A stretch of DNA of 64,000 bases from Runella defluvii (GTDB lineage Bacteria > Bacteroidota > Bacteroidia > Cytophagales > Spirosomataceae): positions 62,001 through 126,000 of the forward strand of contig NZ_JACIBY010000015.1 in NCBI RefSeq assembly GCF_014195535.1. Direction: 5' to 3'. Numbering within the stretch: position 1 is the first letter of the stretch; every line of letters starts with the position of its first letter. Of this stretch, positions 45,459 to 53,778 are shown in pieces. The notes beneath the pieces were generated by a model. The model was not told the DNA's origin and did no database searches. It saw only the letters and a list, made by a program, of their open reading frames with translations. The position numbers and the translations under genes are program-made.

Positions 45459-46025
45459 GTGAATACGCTTTTTCCTGTTTTCTTGAAACTTGAACAACTT
45501 CACGTACTCATCGTAGGTGGTGGGTACGTGGGGTTGGAAAAACTAACGGCCGTGTTGGCCAATTCTCCCCAAACGCAAGTAACGCTCATTGCGCCCGAAA
45601 TCCGCGAAGAAATTAACGAATTGGCGGCTTCGCACCCTAGCGTTGAATTGATTTATGACCGTTACGAACCACATTTTCTAGAAGGTCGCGATATTGTAAT
45701 TGTTGGTACCAACGACAAAGCGGTCAATCACCAAGTACAACAAGACTGCAAAGCCCGTAAAATTTTGGTCAACGTGGCCGATACACCCGAGTTGTGTGAT
45801 TTTTATTTGAGTTCGGTCGTGAAAAAAGGGGATTTAAAGATTGCGATTTCGACCAACGGGAAGTCGCCGACCTTCGCCAAGCGTTTTCGAGAGGTGTTAG
45901 AAGAGATTTTGCCCGATTCGCTGCAAGCAACGTTGGATAACTTGCAACAAATTAGAAACAAACTCAAAGGAGATTTTCAGGATAAGCTCGAAAAACTCAA
46001 TGAAATCACCAACGTGATGAAATAA
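45459..46025 (+). CDS. Precorrin-2 dehydrogenase / sirohydrochlorin ferrochelatase-like (CysG-N/Met8)
   Basis: 188 residues, GTG start. Rossmann N-terminus FLKLEQLHVLIVGGGYVGLEKLTAVL binds NAD; RDIVIVGTNDKAVNHQVQQDCK and NVADTPELCDFYLSSVVKKGDLKIAISTNGKSP carry the conserved Asp used in catalysis; the C-terminal helical part (FREVLEEILPDSLQATLDNLQQI) is the dimerisation domain. It oxidises precorrin-2 to sirohydrochlorin on the path to siroheme, needed for sulfite and nitrite reductases. No other siroheme genes are nearby. A small hairpin (AGGTTG/CAACCT, near 45425-45442) precedes the start. Its stop is 3 bp from that of the next, convergent gene. Confidence 0.92.
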   Translation: MNTLFPVFLKLEQLHVLIVGGGYVGLEKLTAVLANSPQTQVTLIAPEIREEINELAASHPSVELIYDRYEPHFLEGRDIVIVGTNDKAVNHQVQQDCKARKILVNVADTPELCDFYLSSVVKKGDLKIAISTNGKSPTFAKRFREVLEEILPDSLQATLDNLQQIRNKLKGDFQDKLEKLNEITNVMK

Positions 46026-46028
46026 TGT

Positions 46029-46352
46029 TTAAAACAGATTTAGCGAAAAAGCCTTGTCTTTGAAAACAAAGAAATAAAGCAGGCCAAACAAGATGAGGTA
46101 GCTGATAATGAGCCACTTCTTCTTTTGTTCAAATTCCTCGTGGTGGTGGTAGTAGTCGTAATACATGGACGCGGAGAGGCCAAAAATCATGAAAAACCCA
46201 CACATAACGGCGCAGTGGATGCGGTACGCCACAAATTCGTGGAGAAAACTTGCTCCCAACAATATGTAAAGAAGCCACAAACCAAAGCCTGTACGGTACA
46301 AATAGACGCTCAAACGGCGGTCGTTTTTGATGTCAAAAAGTTTATCTAACAT
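46029..46352 (-). CDS. Small membrane protein of unknown function
   Basis: 107 residues. Three hydrophobic segments: YRTGFGLWLLYILLGASFLHEF (~20-40), IHCAVMCGFFMIFGLSASMYY (~45-65), WLIISYLILFGLLYFFVFKD (~78-98). Between helices 2 and 3 is the His/Glu-rich DYYHHHEEFEQKKK. No family is recognised. A convergent neighbour ends 3 bp away. Confidence 0.65.
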   Translation of the reverse strand: MLDKLFDIKNDRRLSVYLYRTGFGLWLLYILLGASFLHEFVAYRIHCAVMCGFFMIFGLSASMYYDYYHHHEEFEQKKKWLIISYLILFGLLYFFVFKDKAFSLNLF

Positions 46353-46384
46353 AATTCGGAAGGCTGTTTTTTAGTAAAATTAGT

Positions 46385-46392
46385 TAGTTTTG
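46385..46392 (+). promoter_or_regulatory. Candidate -7 element for the glycosyltransferase gene
   Basis: TAGTTTTG matches TAnnTTTG and ends 36 nt before the ATG at 46429. The -33 position shows only a weak match. Confidence 0.5.
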
Positions 46393-46428
46393 TAGTAAAA
46401 GTCAAGTTTCTACGAACCCTATACGTTC

Positions 46429-47415
46429 ATGCCATTAAAAGTTTTGGTGATTCGGTTTTCTTCCATTGGTGACATTGTGCTGACGACGCCCGTGGTACGA
46501 TGCCTCAAAACGCAACGTCCTGATATTGAACTCCATTACGTGACCAAGGCTTCGTATCGGTTTTTGATTGCCGACAATCCCTACATTGACAAAATTCACG
46601 TGTTAGAAGAAAGCCTTTGGGGGCTTATCGGGAAGCTACGGCAAGAGAAGTTTGATGTGGTCATCGACTTGCACAATAACCTCCGTACCCTCCAATTAAA
46701 AACGGCGTTGGGAGTCGAATCGTATAGTTTTAATAAGTTAAACTGGGAAAAATGGCTGTTTGTCAACCTCAAGGTGAAGGCCATGCCCAATGTCCACATC
46801 GTAGATCGGTACCTTGATGCCGTCCGAAAGTTGGGGGTTGTCAACGATGACCGAGGGCTCGATTATTTTATTCCTTACAAAGACATCATTGAACCCGATT
46901 GGCTGCCCCTCACGCACCAACATGGCTACGTCGCCTATGCCATCGGCGGGCAACACGAAACCAAAAAACTACCGTTGGAACGGATGATTGAGCTTTGTCA
47001 AAAAATTAATTATCCGATTGTGTTATTGGGGGGAAAAGAAGATGCCGAAAATGGAGAAGCGATTGAGCGGGCCTTGGGAAAAGAACGGGTGTATAATGCG
47101 TGCGGCAAATGCAATTTCAACCAGTCGGCGTCGCTGGTGCAGCAATCGAAATTGGTTTTTAGTCACGATACGGGCCTGATGCACGTGGCGGCGGCTTTCA
47201 AGAAAAAAGTGTATTCGATTTGGGGAAATACCGTGCCCGAGTTTGGGATGTATCCTTACCAAACCAACTTTGTCATTCTGGAAAACCGCCAACTAGATTG
47301 TCGTCCGTGTTCTAAAATTGGCAATAAACGTTGCCCCAAAGGACATTTTAAGTGCATGAACGAGCTTTCGCTTCAGTTTGAAATCAAAGAGCTTAAACCA
47401 CAGCAGCGGCCATAA
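46429..47415 (+). CDS. Glycosyltransferase family 9 (heptosyltransferase-like)
   Basis: 328 residues. Begins VLVIRFSSIGDIVLTTPVVRCLK, the GT9 start; then VVIDLHNNLRTLQLKTALG, NDDRGLDYFI, and the nucleotide-sugar region ending FSHDTGLMHVAAAFKKKVYSIWGNTVPEFGMYPY. A Cys-rich tail (LDCRPCSKIGNKRCPKGHFKCM) is usual for the group. It adds heptose or another sugar to lipopolysaccharide core on the cytoplasmic face. Its last 23 bp overlap the convergent gene. Confidence 0.93.
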   Translation: MPLKVLVIRFSSIGDIVLTTPVVRCLKTQRPDIELHYVTKASYRFLIADNPYIDKIHVLEESLWGLIGKLRQEKFDVVIDLHNNLRTLQLKTALGVESYSFNKLNWEKWLFVNLKVKAMPNVHIVDRYLDAVRKLGVVNDDRGLDYFIPYKDIIEPDWLPLTHQHGYVAYAIGGQHETKKLPLERMIELCQKINYPIVLLGGKEDAENGEAIERALGKERVYNACGKCNFNQSASLVQQSKLVFSHDTGLMHVAAAFKKKVYSIWGNTVPEFGMYPYQTNFVILENRQLDCRPCSKIGNKRCPKGHFKCMNELSLQFEIKELKPQQRP

Positions 47416-47893
47416 GGTGGCCAATCAGCGCGGTGATTTTCTCCAAGCCTTCGGCGTCCACTTCTGAAAAATCATTGAGCTGGTCGCTGTCAACATCAAG
47501 CACCATTGCTACTTCGCCGTTGGCATCAAAAACGGGTAAAACAATTTCAGATTTTGAGGCCGAACTGCACGCAATGTGCCCAGGAAACTCTTCTACGTTG
47601 GGTACAATGATGGTTTCGCGGCGGGTATAACAAGCACCACACACGCCCCGATGATACTGGATGCGGGTGCAAGCAATGGGGCCTTGGAAAGGGCCAAGTA
47701 CCAGTTGCCCGTTTTTAGAGAGATAAAAACCTACCCAAAAAAATTGAAATGCTTCTTTGAGGGCTGCCGTAATATTGGCAAGGTTGGCAATGAGGTCGGT
47801 TTCTCCTTCCACAAGGGCTTCGATTTGTGGATAAAGGTGCTCATAAATAAGAGCGCGGTCGGTTGTTTGCGGAAGATGAAGTGTTTCGGCCAT
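47393..47893 (-). CDS. Free methionine-(R)-sulfoxide reductase (GAF domain)
   Basis: 166 residues, one GAF domain. WVGFYLSKNGQLVLGPFQGPIACTRI, RGVCGACYTRRETIIVPNVEEFPGHIACSSASKSEIVLPVFD, then LDVDSDQLNDFSEVDAEGLEKI. The three family cysteines (IACTRI, GVCG, HIACSS) are present; the last is the likely catalytic one and the others resolve the disulfide. It reduces free Met-R-sulfoxide in the cytoplasm. The 3' end overlaps the convergent glycosyltransferase by 23 bp. Confidence 0.93.
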   Translation of the reverse strand: MAETLHLPQTTDRALIYEHLYPQIEALVEGETDLIANLANITAALKEAFQFFWVGFYLSKNGQLVLGPFQGPIACTRIQYHRGVCGACYTRRETIIVPNVEEFPGHIACSSASKSEIVLPVFDANGEVAMVLDVDSDQLNDFSEVDAEGLEKITALIGHLMAAAVV

Positions 47894-47907
47894 CCGTTGA
47901 TATTCTT

Positions 47908-47915
47908 TACATTTG
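47908..47915 (+). promoter_or_regulatory. Candidate -7 element for the MMPL gene
   Basis: TACATTTG matches TAnnTTTG, 35 nt before the GTG start. The -33 region holds TTCG at 47885-47888 with 19-nt spacing, a near match. Confidence 0.55.
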
Positions 47916-47950
47916 TGGTTGTTCGACGTTTACTTTAACCCCCTATTGAC

Positions 47951-50287
47951 GTGTTTTGGCAAGCCACCTCCCAATTTATTCTAAAGAATCGTACGGTACT
48001 ACTGGGTTTGGTGGTGCTGCTGACAGGTTTTATGGGGTTTCAAGCCTCCAAAGTTCGACTTTCTTACGAATTGGCCAAAATTTTACCCGCTTCAGATACA
48101 AATTTTCAGCTTTACGAGGCATTCAAAGCAAGGTACGGTGAAGATGGAAATGTGCTTGTGATGGGCGTAGCAACCGACCAAATGTTTCAGCGGGAAGTAT
48201 TTAGCGATTGGTACGAACTCAATCAAGCAATCAAAAAAATTGAAGGGGTGAAGGAGGTAGTTTCTAACGCCAGTTTGAGGGAAATTGTGCGCAACGATAG
48301 CCTGAAACGCTTTGATTTTGTCCCTATTGTCGTTCAAAAACCCCGTTTACAGTCGGAAGTTGACTCGATACGGCTCAAAATCAACCGACTACCTTTTTAC
48401 CAAGGCTTTATTGTCAGCGAAGACGGCAAGGCGCATTTGATGGCCGTAACCCTCGACCAGCACAAACTCAATGATGAAAGTCGAGGAGAATTGTTGGAGG
48501 CGATTTTAAAAGCAACGGCTGCCTTTGAGCAAAAGCACTCCTTAAAAGTGCATTTGTCGGGGTTGCCTTACATCCGTACCGAATTTTCGGCCAAAGTAAG
48601 CCGTGAAGTCGTCATGTTTACCATTTTAGCTGTGCTGGTAACGGGCTTGATTTTGATGTTTTTCTTTCGGTCGTGGTGGGTGATGCTGATTTCTTTGGGA
48701 GTGGTGCTGATGGGGGTTGTGTGTAGCGTAGGCTACATGGTGTTGTTTGGGTACGAAATTTCGCTGTTGACAGGGCTGATTCCTTCGCTCATGGTGGTGA
48801 TTGGGGTGCCTAATTCCATTTTTTTGACCAACAAATACCACGAAGAGTTTGGCAAAACCAAAGACAAGCCGCAAGCTTTGGCAACGGCGGCGGAGAAAAT
48901 TGGAGAAACCACCTTTTGGGCCAACATGACCACCTCCATTGGGTTTGGAGTATTCTATTTGACGGGTAGTAAGTTGTTGGTGGAATTTGGATTGATAGCG
49001 TCTTTGAGCGTGATGACAATGTACGTGATTTGTTTGGTATTAATCACCATTTTGTACAGCTATCTTCCTGCTCCCAACGCCAAGCACCTTGCGCGTTTGG
49101 AAGGAAAATTTATCAGCCGTTTTCTTCAACAAGTCAATGATTTGGTAAAACACCGCCGTCGGTTCATTTACTTGACAGTGGGGGTTTTGGTGTTAGTGTC
49201 GGCGTATGGGCTAAGTCGAATCACCGCCATCGGCTTCATTGTGGATGACTTACCCAAGAATGACCCTATTTTGACTGATTTACAATTTTTTGAACGCCAT
49301 TTTCACGGAGTCATGCCTTTTGAAGTAAGCATTGACACGGGGCGGCCTGGGAGGGTATTTGCGCCGCAGACGTTGACCAAAATACGGCAGATGCAAAAAG
49401 AATTTGCGACGCACCCTGAGTTTACCAAGCCGCTGTCGTTGGTCGAAGCCATCAAGTTTATTTATCAAGCCTATCGTGGCGGAGACCCCAAGTATTTTGT
49501 GCTTCCAGGGGCGTTGGAGTTGAACAAGCTGGCTGAATACACGGGGGCGGCCAAAGGGACGGAAGCTAATTTTGGAAGTTTTATTGATACGACGCGCCGT
49601 TATACGCGGGTGAGTTTTCAGGTAGCCGATATTGGTACCAAACGCATTGATGCCTTGTACGACCTGCTTCAACCCAGCATTGACAGCATTTTTAACATCA
49701 ACCCCGAGACAGGGACGTGGGTTGACAAAGAAGACCGATACGAAGCAAAAATTACGGGCAACAGTGTCGTGTTTACCAAAGGCAATGATTATTTGCTCCA
49801 AAACCTCATCGAAAGTACGCTATTGGCCATTGGGTTGATTTCGGTACTGATGGTGGTTTTGTTTGGAAATTGGCGAATGATTTTGATTGCCATCATTCCT
49901 AGCTTGGTTCCGTTGGTGATTACGGCGGGCATTATGGGTTTTGCAGGAATTCACCTTAAACCCTCAACAACGCTTATTTTTAGCATTGCTTTTGGGCTTT
50001 CGTCCGATGGAACGATTTATTTTTTGACCAAATACAAAGACGAATTTCGTAACAAAGGCCGAACCGTTGCTGAGGCCGTTTCTCAAACAATTCAGTTTAC
50101 GGGAATCAGTATGTTTTACACGGCTATTATACTCTTCGTAGGATTTGCTATTTTTACAGCTTCGACGTTTAAAGGCACAGTGGCGCTGGGAATTTTGGTT
50201 TCTATTACCTTGTTAATGGGAATGTTGTCCAATTTAATCCTTCTTCCTGCGTTTTTGTTGTGGATAAATAAAAAACTAGAACAATGA
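47951..50287 (+). CDS. MMPL/RND-type transporter
   Basis: 778 residues, GTG start. Two repeated halves, each one helix, a periplasmic loop (~45-210 and ~430-640), then five helices (GLILMFFFRSWWVMLISLGVVL; GLISVLMVVLFGNWRMILIAIIPSL). SSD-like signature in the first half: LIPSLMVVIGVPNSIFLTNKYHEEF with TTSIGFGVFYLTG, and in the second FSIAFGLSSDGTIYFLTKYKDEF. Proton-driven export of lipids, hopanoids or hydrophobic compounds is the family role; the substrate is unknown. The stop overlaps the next ATG by 4 bp. Confidence 0.9.
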   Translation: MFWQATSQFILKNRTVLLGLVVLLTGFMGFQASKVRLSYELAKILPASDTNFQLYEAFKARYGEDGNVLVMGVATDQMFQREVFSDWYELNQAIKKIEGVKEVVSNASLREIVRNDSLKRFDFVPIVVQKPRLQSEVDSIRLKINRLPFYQGFIVSEDGKAHLMAVTLDQHKLNDESRGELLEAILKATAAFEQKHSLKVHLSGLPYIRTEFSAKVSREVVMFTILAVLVTGLILMFFFRSWWVMLISLGVVLMGVVCSVGYMVLFGYEISLLTGLIPSLMVVIGVPNSIFLTNKYHEEFGKTKDKPQALATAAEKIGETTFWANMTTSIGFGVFYLTGSKLLVEFGLIASLSVMTMYVICLVLITILYSYLPAPNAKHLARLEGKFISRFLQQVNDLVKHRRRFIYLTVGVLVLVSAYGLSRITAIGFIVDDLPKNDPILTDLQFFERHFHGVMPFEVSIDTGRPGRVFAPQTLTKIRQMQKEFATHPEFTKPLSLVEAIKFIYQAYRGGDPKYFVLPGALELNKLAEYTGAAKGTEANFGSFIDTTRRYTRVSFQVADIGTKRIDALYDLLQPSIDSIFNINPETGTWVDKEDRYEAKITGNSVVFTKGNDYLLQNLIESTLLAIGLISVLMVVLFGNWRMILIAIIPSLVPLVITAGIMGFAGIHLKPSTTLIFSIAFGLSSDGTIYFLTKYKDEFRNKGRTVAEAVSQTIQFTGISMFYTAIILFVGFAIFTASTFKGTVALGILVSITLLMGMLSNLILLPAFLLWINKKLEQ

Positions 50288-50526
50288 AAATACTTTTTAA
50301 TATCATACTCATCTTCATTATGTTGGTGGCTTTTGTCCCTGCGTTCCGCCGCTTTTTGTTTTGGCTGTTGGTGGGGCGTCAGTTGGTCAAAGAACAACGT
50401 AAAAATACCCCAGCGGCCCAACAACGCCGAGAGGGAGAGATTAGGGTAGAGAAAAAACCTTCCAATTCAGGAACGTCGCGTTTTGAAGGTGGAGAATACG
50501 TGGATTACGAGGAAGTGAAAGACTAA
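50284..50526 (+). CDS. DUF4834 family small membrane protein
   Basis: 80 residues. One N-terminal helix (KILFNIILIFIMLVAFVPAF) then a basic stretch and C-terminal GGEYVDYEEVKD, the DUF4834 pattern. It starts by ATGA overlap with the MMPL gene and precedes the BatA-like gene by 15 bp, so all three are one unit. The function is unknown. Confidence 0.85.
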   Translation: MKILFNIILIFIMLVAFVPAFRRFLFWLLVGRQLVKEQRKNTPAAQQRREGEIRVEKKPSNSGTSRFEGGEYVDYEEVKD

Positions 50527-50541
50527 CCCTTTGGATGTATT

Positions 50542-51570
50542 ATGTGGGACTGGCTTTCTTTGGAGTGGTTTACGTTGGCAAAACTACGCGCATTTTCGTG
50601 GACACATCCGTACTATTTGTACGGTATTTTGGCCATTCCCGTGGCATTTTGGCTACGAAATGTGTTTCATGCCGGGGCGGTTCAGCGGCTAGGAATCACA
50701 TTTGTCGATAAAGATGCGCCTAGAAGCTGGTCGGTGGCGCTGCGGTATTTATTTCCTTTGACGGGTTTTCTTGCCCTAAGTTGTTTGCTGATAGCACTTG
50801 CGCGCCCACAACTCATCAACACCTTGACCGAACGAGATGCCGAAGTGATAGACATCATGTTGGCTTTGGATATTTCGGATTCGATGTTAGAAAAAGACTT
50901 GCCCCCCAACCGCTTGGCATCGGCCAAAAGCGTTGCCAAATCGTTTATTGGCGGTCGTTTACAAGACCGAGTGGGGTTGGTGGTGTTTGCGGGAGAAGCC
51001 TTTACGCTTTGTCCCCTTACCAATGATTACGAACTGATTTATGGGTTTTTGGAGGAAGTAGATCACCGCATGATTACGGTGGCTGGAACGGCCGTGGGGA
51101 GTGCTTTGGCGGTTTGTATCAACCGATTGCGGGAAAGCCTGGCGAAGTCAAAAGTGGTTATTTTATTGAGTGACGGAGAAAATACCGCAGGGAATCTTGA
51201 CCCAACTACCGCCGCGCAACTTGCCAAAGCCTTTGGCATACGGGTTTATACCATTGCCGTTGGTAAACCATTTATTAGCAGGGCAGTACGCGATTCTGTA
51301 GGAACAAAGCTGGTGCATTCGGTAGCCGACGAGGCCATGCTCAAAACCATTTCTTCCACCACCAATGGCCATTTCTATCGAGCTACCGACAATACCACGC
51401 TTGCACAAGTGTTTCGCCAAATTGACCGATTGGAACGGGTCAATGTCAAAAATCGACGTTACCAAGAAGTCAAAGATTATTACCGCATTTACCTCAATTG
51501 GGCGATTACCTTCTTCTTAGGCTTACTGCTGCTCAAGGCCACTTTTGTCGCCAACGTCTTGGAAGATTAA
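50542..51570 (+). CDS. VWA domain membrane protein, BatA-like
   Basis: 342 residues. Two N-terminal helices (LYGILAIPVAFWLR; LFPLTGFLALSCLLIALA), a VWA domain (~88-290) with MIDAS start LALDISDSMLEKDLPPNR, FAGEAFTLCPLTND, then LLSDGENTAGNLDP, and a C-terminal helix (WAITFFLGLLLLK). Bat proteins are linked to aerotolerance and to MoxR-type ATPases in Bacteroides; no MoxR or other bat gene is in the window. The stop overlaps that of the convergent protease gene by 4 bp. Confidence 0.9.
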   Translation: MWDWLSLEWFTLAKLRAFSWTHPYYLYGILAIPVAFWLRNVFHAGAVQRLGITFVDKDAPRSWSVALRYLFPLTGFLALSCLLIALARPQLINTLTERDAEVIDIMLALDISDSMLEKDLPPNRLASAKSVAKSFIGGRLQDRVGLVVFAGEAFTLCPLTNDYELIYGFLEEVDHRMITVAGTAVGSALAVCINRLRESLAKSKVVILLSDGENTAGNLDPTTAAQLAKAFGIRVYTIAVGKPFISRAVRDSVGTKLVHSVADEAMLKTISSTTNGHFYRATDNTTLAQVFRQIDRLERVNVKNRRYQEVKDYYRIYLNWAITFFLGLLLLKATFVANVLED

Positions 51571-52760
51571 TTGTTTACCACTGCGGTCGCTACCTGAGTT
51601 TTGCTTGCCCTGGCAATGGGGTCAGGTACTCCGTCGGGGTCATTGGAAGCGGTTCCTGAGGTTGGAATATTTATCCCCTTAATTAAAAGTAAACCTGCCA
51701 CGTGTGGTGCCGCCATGGAAGTGCCAGAGAGAATGGCATAACGGCCATTGGAATAGGTGGAAAGGATACGAACCCCGTAAGCGGCGACATCCACCGCGTC
51801 GTTGCCATAATTGGAAAAGCTCGCAAAACGTCCCGTACTATCTACCGCTGACACCGTGAAAATATTGCTGTGATTAAGTCTCGCGGGTGAGAAACCACTG
51901 GCAAGCTTGGCGTCGTTTCCTGCGGCAATGGAAAACAAAATTCCCAAATTTGCGGCAGTTTGCACCTCGCGGTCGAGGGTAGTTGAAATACCTTCTAATC
52001 CCAAACTCATATTGACGACATCGCCCGCTTTGCCATTTTGGCGGATGTAAGAAAGCGCCGAAATCACGCTCGACAGTCGCCCTTCGCCCAACTGATCTAG
52101 TACTTTGAGTGCCACTATTTTGGCGCCTGACGCAACGCCCATTACCCCCAAAGTGTTGTTTTTTGCCCCAATGATACCCGCTACGTGGGTGCCGTGCCCG
52201 TTGTTGTCTTCGGCAGTAGTGATGCCACTGATGAACGATTGACTGCGTTGGGTGTCGATGTTGAGGTCAGGATGGTCGAGGTCAACCCCCGTATCAATGA
52301 CCCAGACCGTTTTGTCTTGGAAGTTTTCTCCGTTGCCATACCCTGTTTTTCTGACGTTCCAAGTAACTGAGGTCGAACTTACTACTTCTAAACACGAACA
52401 TAAACCAACTTTTCGGTCGGGTTCAATGAGTTCAATGCTGGGGTCAGTTTGGAGGGAATGAAGTTCTGTTGGGGTGAGGCTGGCAAAAAAGCCTTCGCGG
52501 TGTCCTTTGAAGGTAGTACGAATCGCTTTTGAGGAAAGGTTGTATTTCTGCCGCAGTTGGTCAGAAACGAGGGCTATTCGGGCAGTAGTGCTGGATGTGC
52601 TGGAAACCTCTTTGAGCGTAATAATGTATTCACCCTCAATAATGTCGCCGCTGGTGGCGGAAGCAGTCACTAAACAATCAGCCGCAGGGGTCGTTGATGT
52701 AATTTCACGCTGACAGCTTGCAAGCCCTACCAAAGTCAGGAGTACGAATACTTTTTTCAT
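51567..52760 (-). CDS. S8 family subtilisin-like protease, lipoprotein
   Basis: 397 residues. Lipoprotein signal with Cys16 (LVGLASC), I9-like propeptide (~45-120, GEYIITLKEVSSTSSTTARIALVSDQLRQKYNLS), then the subtilisin core with the catalytic triad: Asp in VWVIDTGVDLDHPDL, His in NNGHGTHVAGIIGA, Ser in LSGTSMAAPHVAGLLL. SIAAGNDAKLASGFSPA supplies the oxyanion Asn region. The domain is complete. It works at the cell surface or periplasm after autoprocessing. Convergent with BatA-like gene. Confidence 0.95.
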   Translation of the reverse strand: MKKVFVLLTLVGLASCQREITSTTPAADCLVTASATSGDIIEGEYIITLKEVSSTSSTTARIALVSDQLRQKYNLSSKAIRTTFKGHREGFFASLTPTELHSLQTDPSIELIEPDRKVGLCSCLEVVSSTSVTWNVRKTGYGNGENFQDKTVWVIDTGVDLDHPDLNIDTQRSQSFISGITTAEDNNGHGTHVAGIIGAKNNTLGVMGVASGAKIVALKVLDQLGEGRLSSVISALSYIRQNGKAGDVVNMSLGLEGISTTLDREVQTAANLGILFSIAAGNDAKLASGFSPARLNHSNIFTVSAVDSTGRFASFSNYGNDAVDVAAYGVRILSTYSNGRYAILSGTSMAAPHVAGLLLIKGINIPTSGTASNDPDGVPDPIARASKTQVATAVVNN

Positions 52761-52892
52761 TCTGTGTTAAGACGGGTTGGTTAAGAAAAAAGTAAACGTG
52801 AAGGGTCATAAAGAAGCGCTACGAAGGGGTGAACGAAGATTGGTAAGTTGTTTGGAAAGTAACGCGGTTGTCCCTCAAAAATTGTTGTGTAA

Positions 52893-52935
52893 ACAAAAAG
52901 CGGCAGCACTTCGATGGAGAAATGCTGCCGCTTTT
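52893..52935 (-). terminator. Terminator after the OmpH gene
   Basis: AAAAGCGGCAGCA (52896-52908) pairs with TGCTGCCGCTTTT (52923-52935), a 13-bp stem; read on the minus strand the second arm runs into TTTTTG. The spacer 52761-52951 otherwise holds the protease promoter region. Confidence 0.85.
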
Positions 52936-52951
52936 AACGCCTAAGACGTGC

Positions 52952-53560
52952 TTATTTTTTAGCTTTAGCTGCGTCTTTTTCTTTGTATTCTTTGTTAAGT
53001 CCTTCTACGATTTTCTTGGTTACGTCAAGGCTGGCATCGGCAAACAAAATACCGCCACCTTTGCTGTAGCCCAATACAAACTCGTAGCCACTTTCCTTGT
53101 TGTATTTTTTGATATAATCGAAGATGTTGGTATAAAACTCTTCTGTTTTCTTCAAACGTTCTTCTTCCAACTTACGAAGTTGCTCATCGCGGTATTTCGT
53201 AATGTCTTGCTCTTCTTTGCCTAACTGCGCTTGCGCTGCTTGTGCTTGGTCTTGCGAAAGAGCACCTTGTTGGGCACGTTGTTGGAAGAAAGCCACTTTA
53301 TTTTGGAACGTGCGTCCTTTGTTAGCTAAGTCGTTTTCCAACTGAAAGCCTTTACTTTCAAACTCTTTTTGAAAGTCCTTGTAATAATCATAGTTTTTGA
53401 GAAGCGAATCAGCTTGCACATAAACGATTTTTTTGCCTTTTGCGGCATCAGGAGTGCTGCTGCTATCTCCCCCCGAAGAGTGATGTTGGAAGTGTTGGTA
53501 TCCCAAAAAAACGACGGCCAAAGTCAAAACTGCATTCCAAATAAGTAGTCCGTTTTTCAC
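52952..53560 (-). CDS. OmpH/Skp family periplasmic chaperone
   Basis: 202 residues. Uncleaved-looking N-terminal helix (LLIWNAVLTLAVVFLGYQHF), a Ser/Gly linker, then the Skp pattern: IVYVQADSLLKNYDYYKDFQKEFESKG, a long coiled coil rich in Gln/Ala (QGALSQDQAQAAQAQLGKEEQDI), and YIKKYNKESGYEFVLGYSKGGGILFADASLDVTKKIVEGLN. Such trimeric chaperones carry unfolded outer-membrane proteins across the periplasm. The 218-nt spacer upstream (53561-53778) contains its promoter region and the terminator of the next gene. Confidence 0.92.
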   Translation of the reverse strand: MKNGLLIWNAVLTLAVVFLGYQHFQHHSSGGDSSSTPDAAKGKKIVYVQADSLLKNYDYYKDFQKEFESKGFQLENDLANKGRTFQNKVAFFQQRAQQGALSQDQAQAAQAQLGKEEQDITKYRDEQLRKLEEERLKKTEEFYTNIFDYIKKYNKESGYEFVLGYSKGGGILFADASLDVTKKIVEGLNKEYKEKDAAKAKK

Positions 53561-53707
53561 TGTAAAATTGTTTTAAAGTTTTTAAAAGTTAATCGTAAAC
53601 AAGTCTCTTTCATAGTTAAATTTGTAAAGAGTTGATTTCCAAAAATTTACTTTAAAATGAAAGCAGATAGTTCCAATGGTGACAAAAATAGAAAAAACCA
53701 TTCCCTT

Positions 53708-53755
53708 AAAAAAACTTTCGCTCACCAAAAGGACATTTGCCTTCGTGGTGAGCGA
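53708..53755 (-). terminator. Terminator after the vanadium haloperoxidase-like gene
   Basis: TCGCTCACCA (53718-53727) pairs with TGGTGAGCGA (53746-53755); on the minus strand the stem is followed by AAAGTTTTTTT. A short open frame on the plus strand across this site (53657-53863) is not a gene. Confidence 0.8.
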
Positions 53756-53778
53756 ACTGACTGCTTAGTATCGGGTTG

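Noticed and set aside
53561-53640. TAAATTTG at 53617-53624 as a plus-strand promoter
   Set aside because: No real gene follows on that strand and no TTTG lies at the usual distance.
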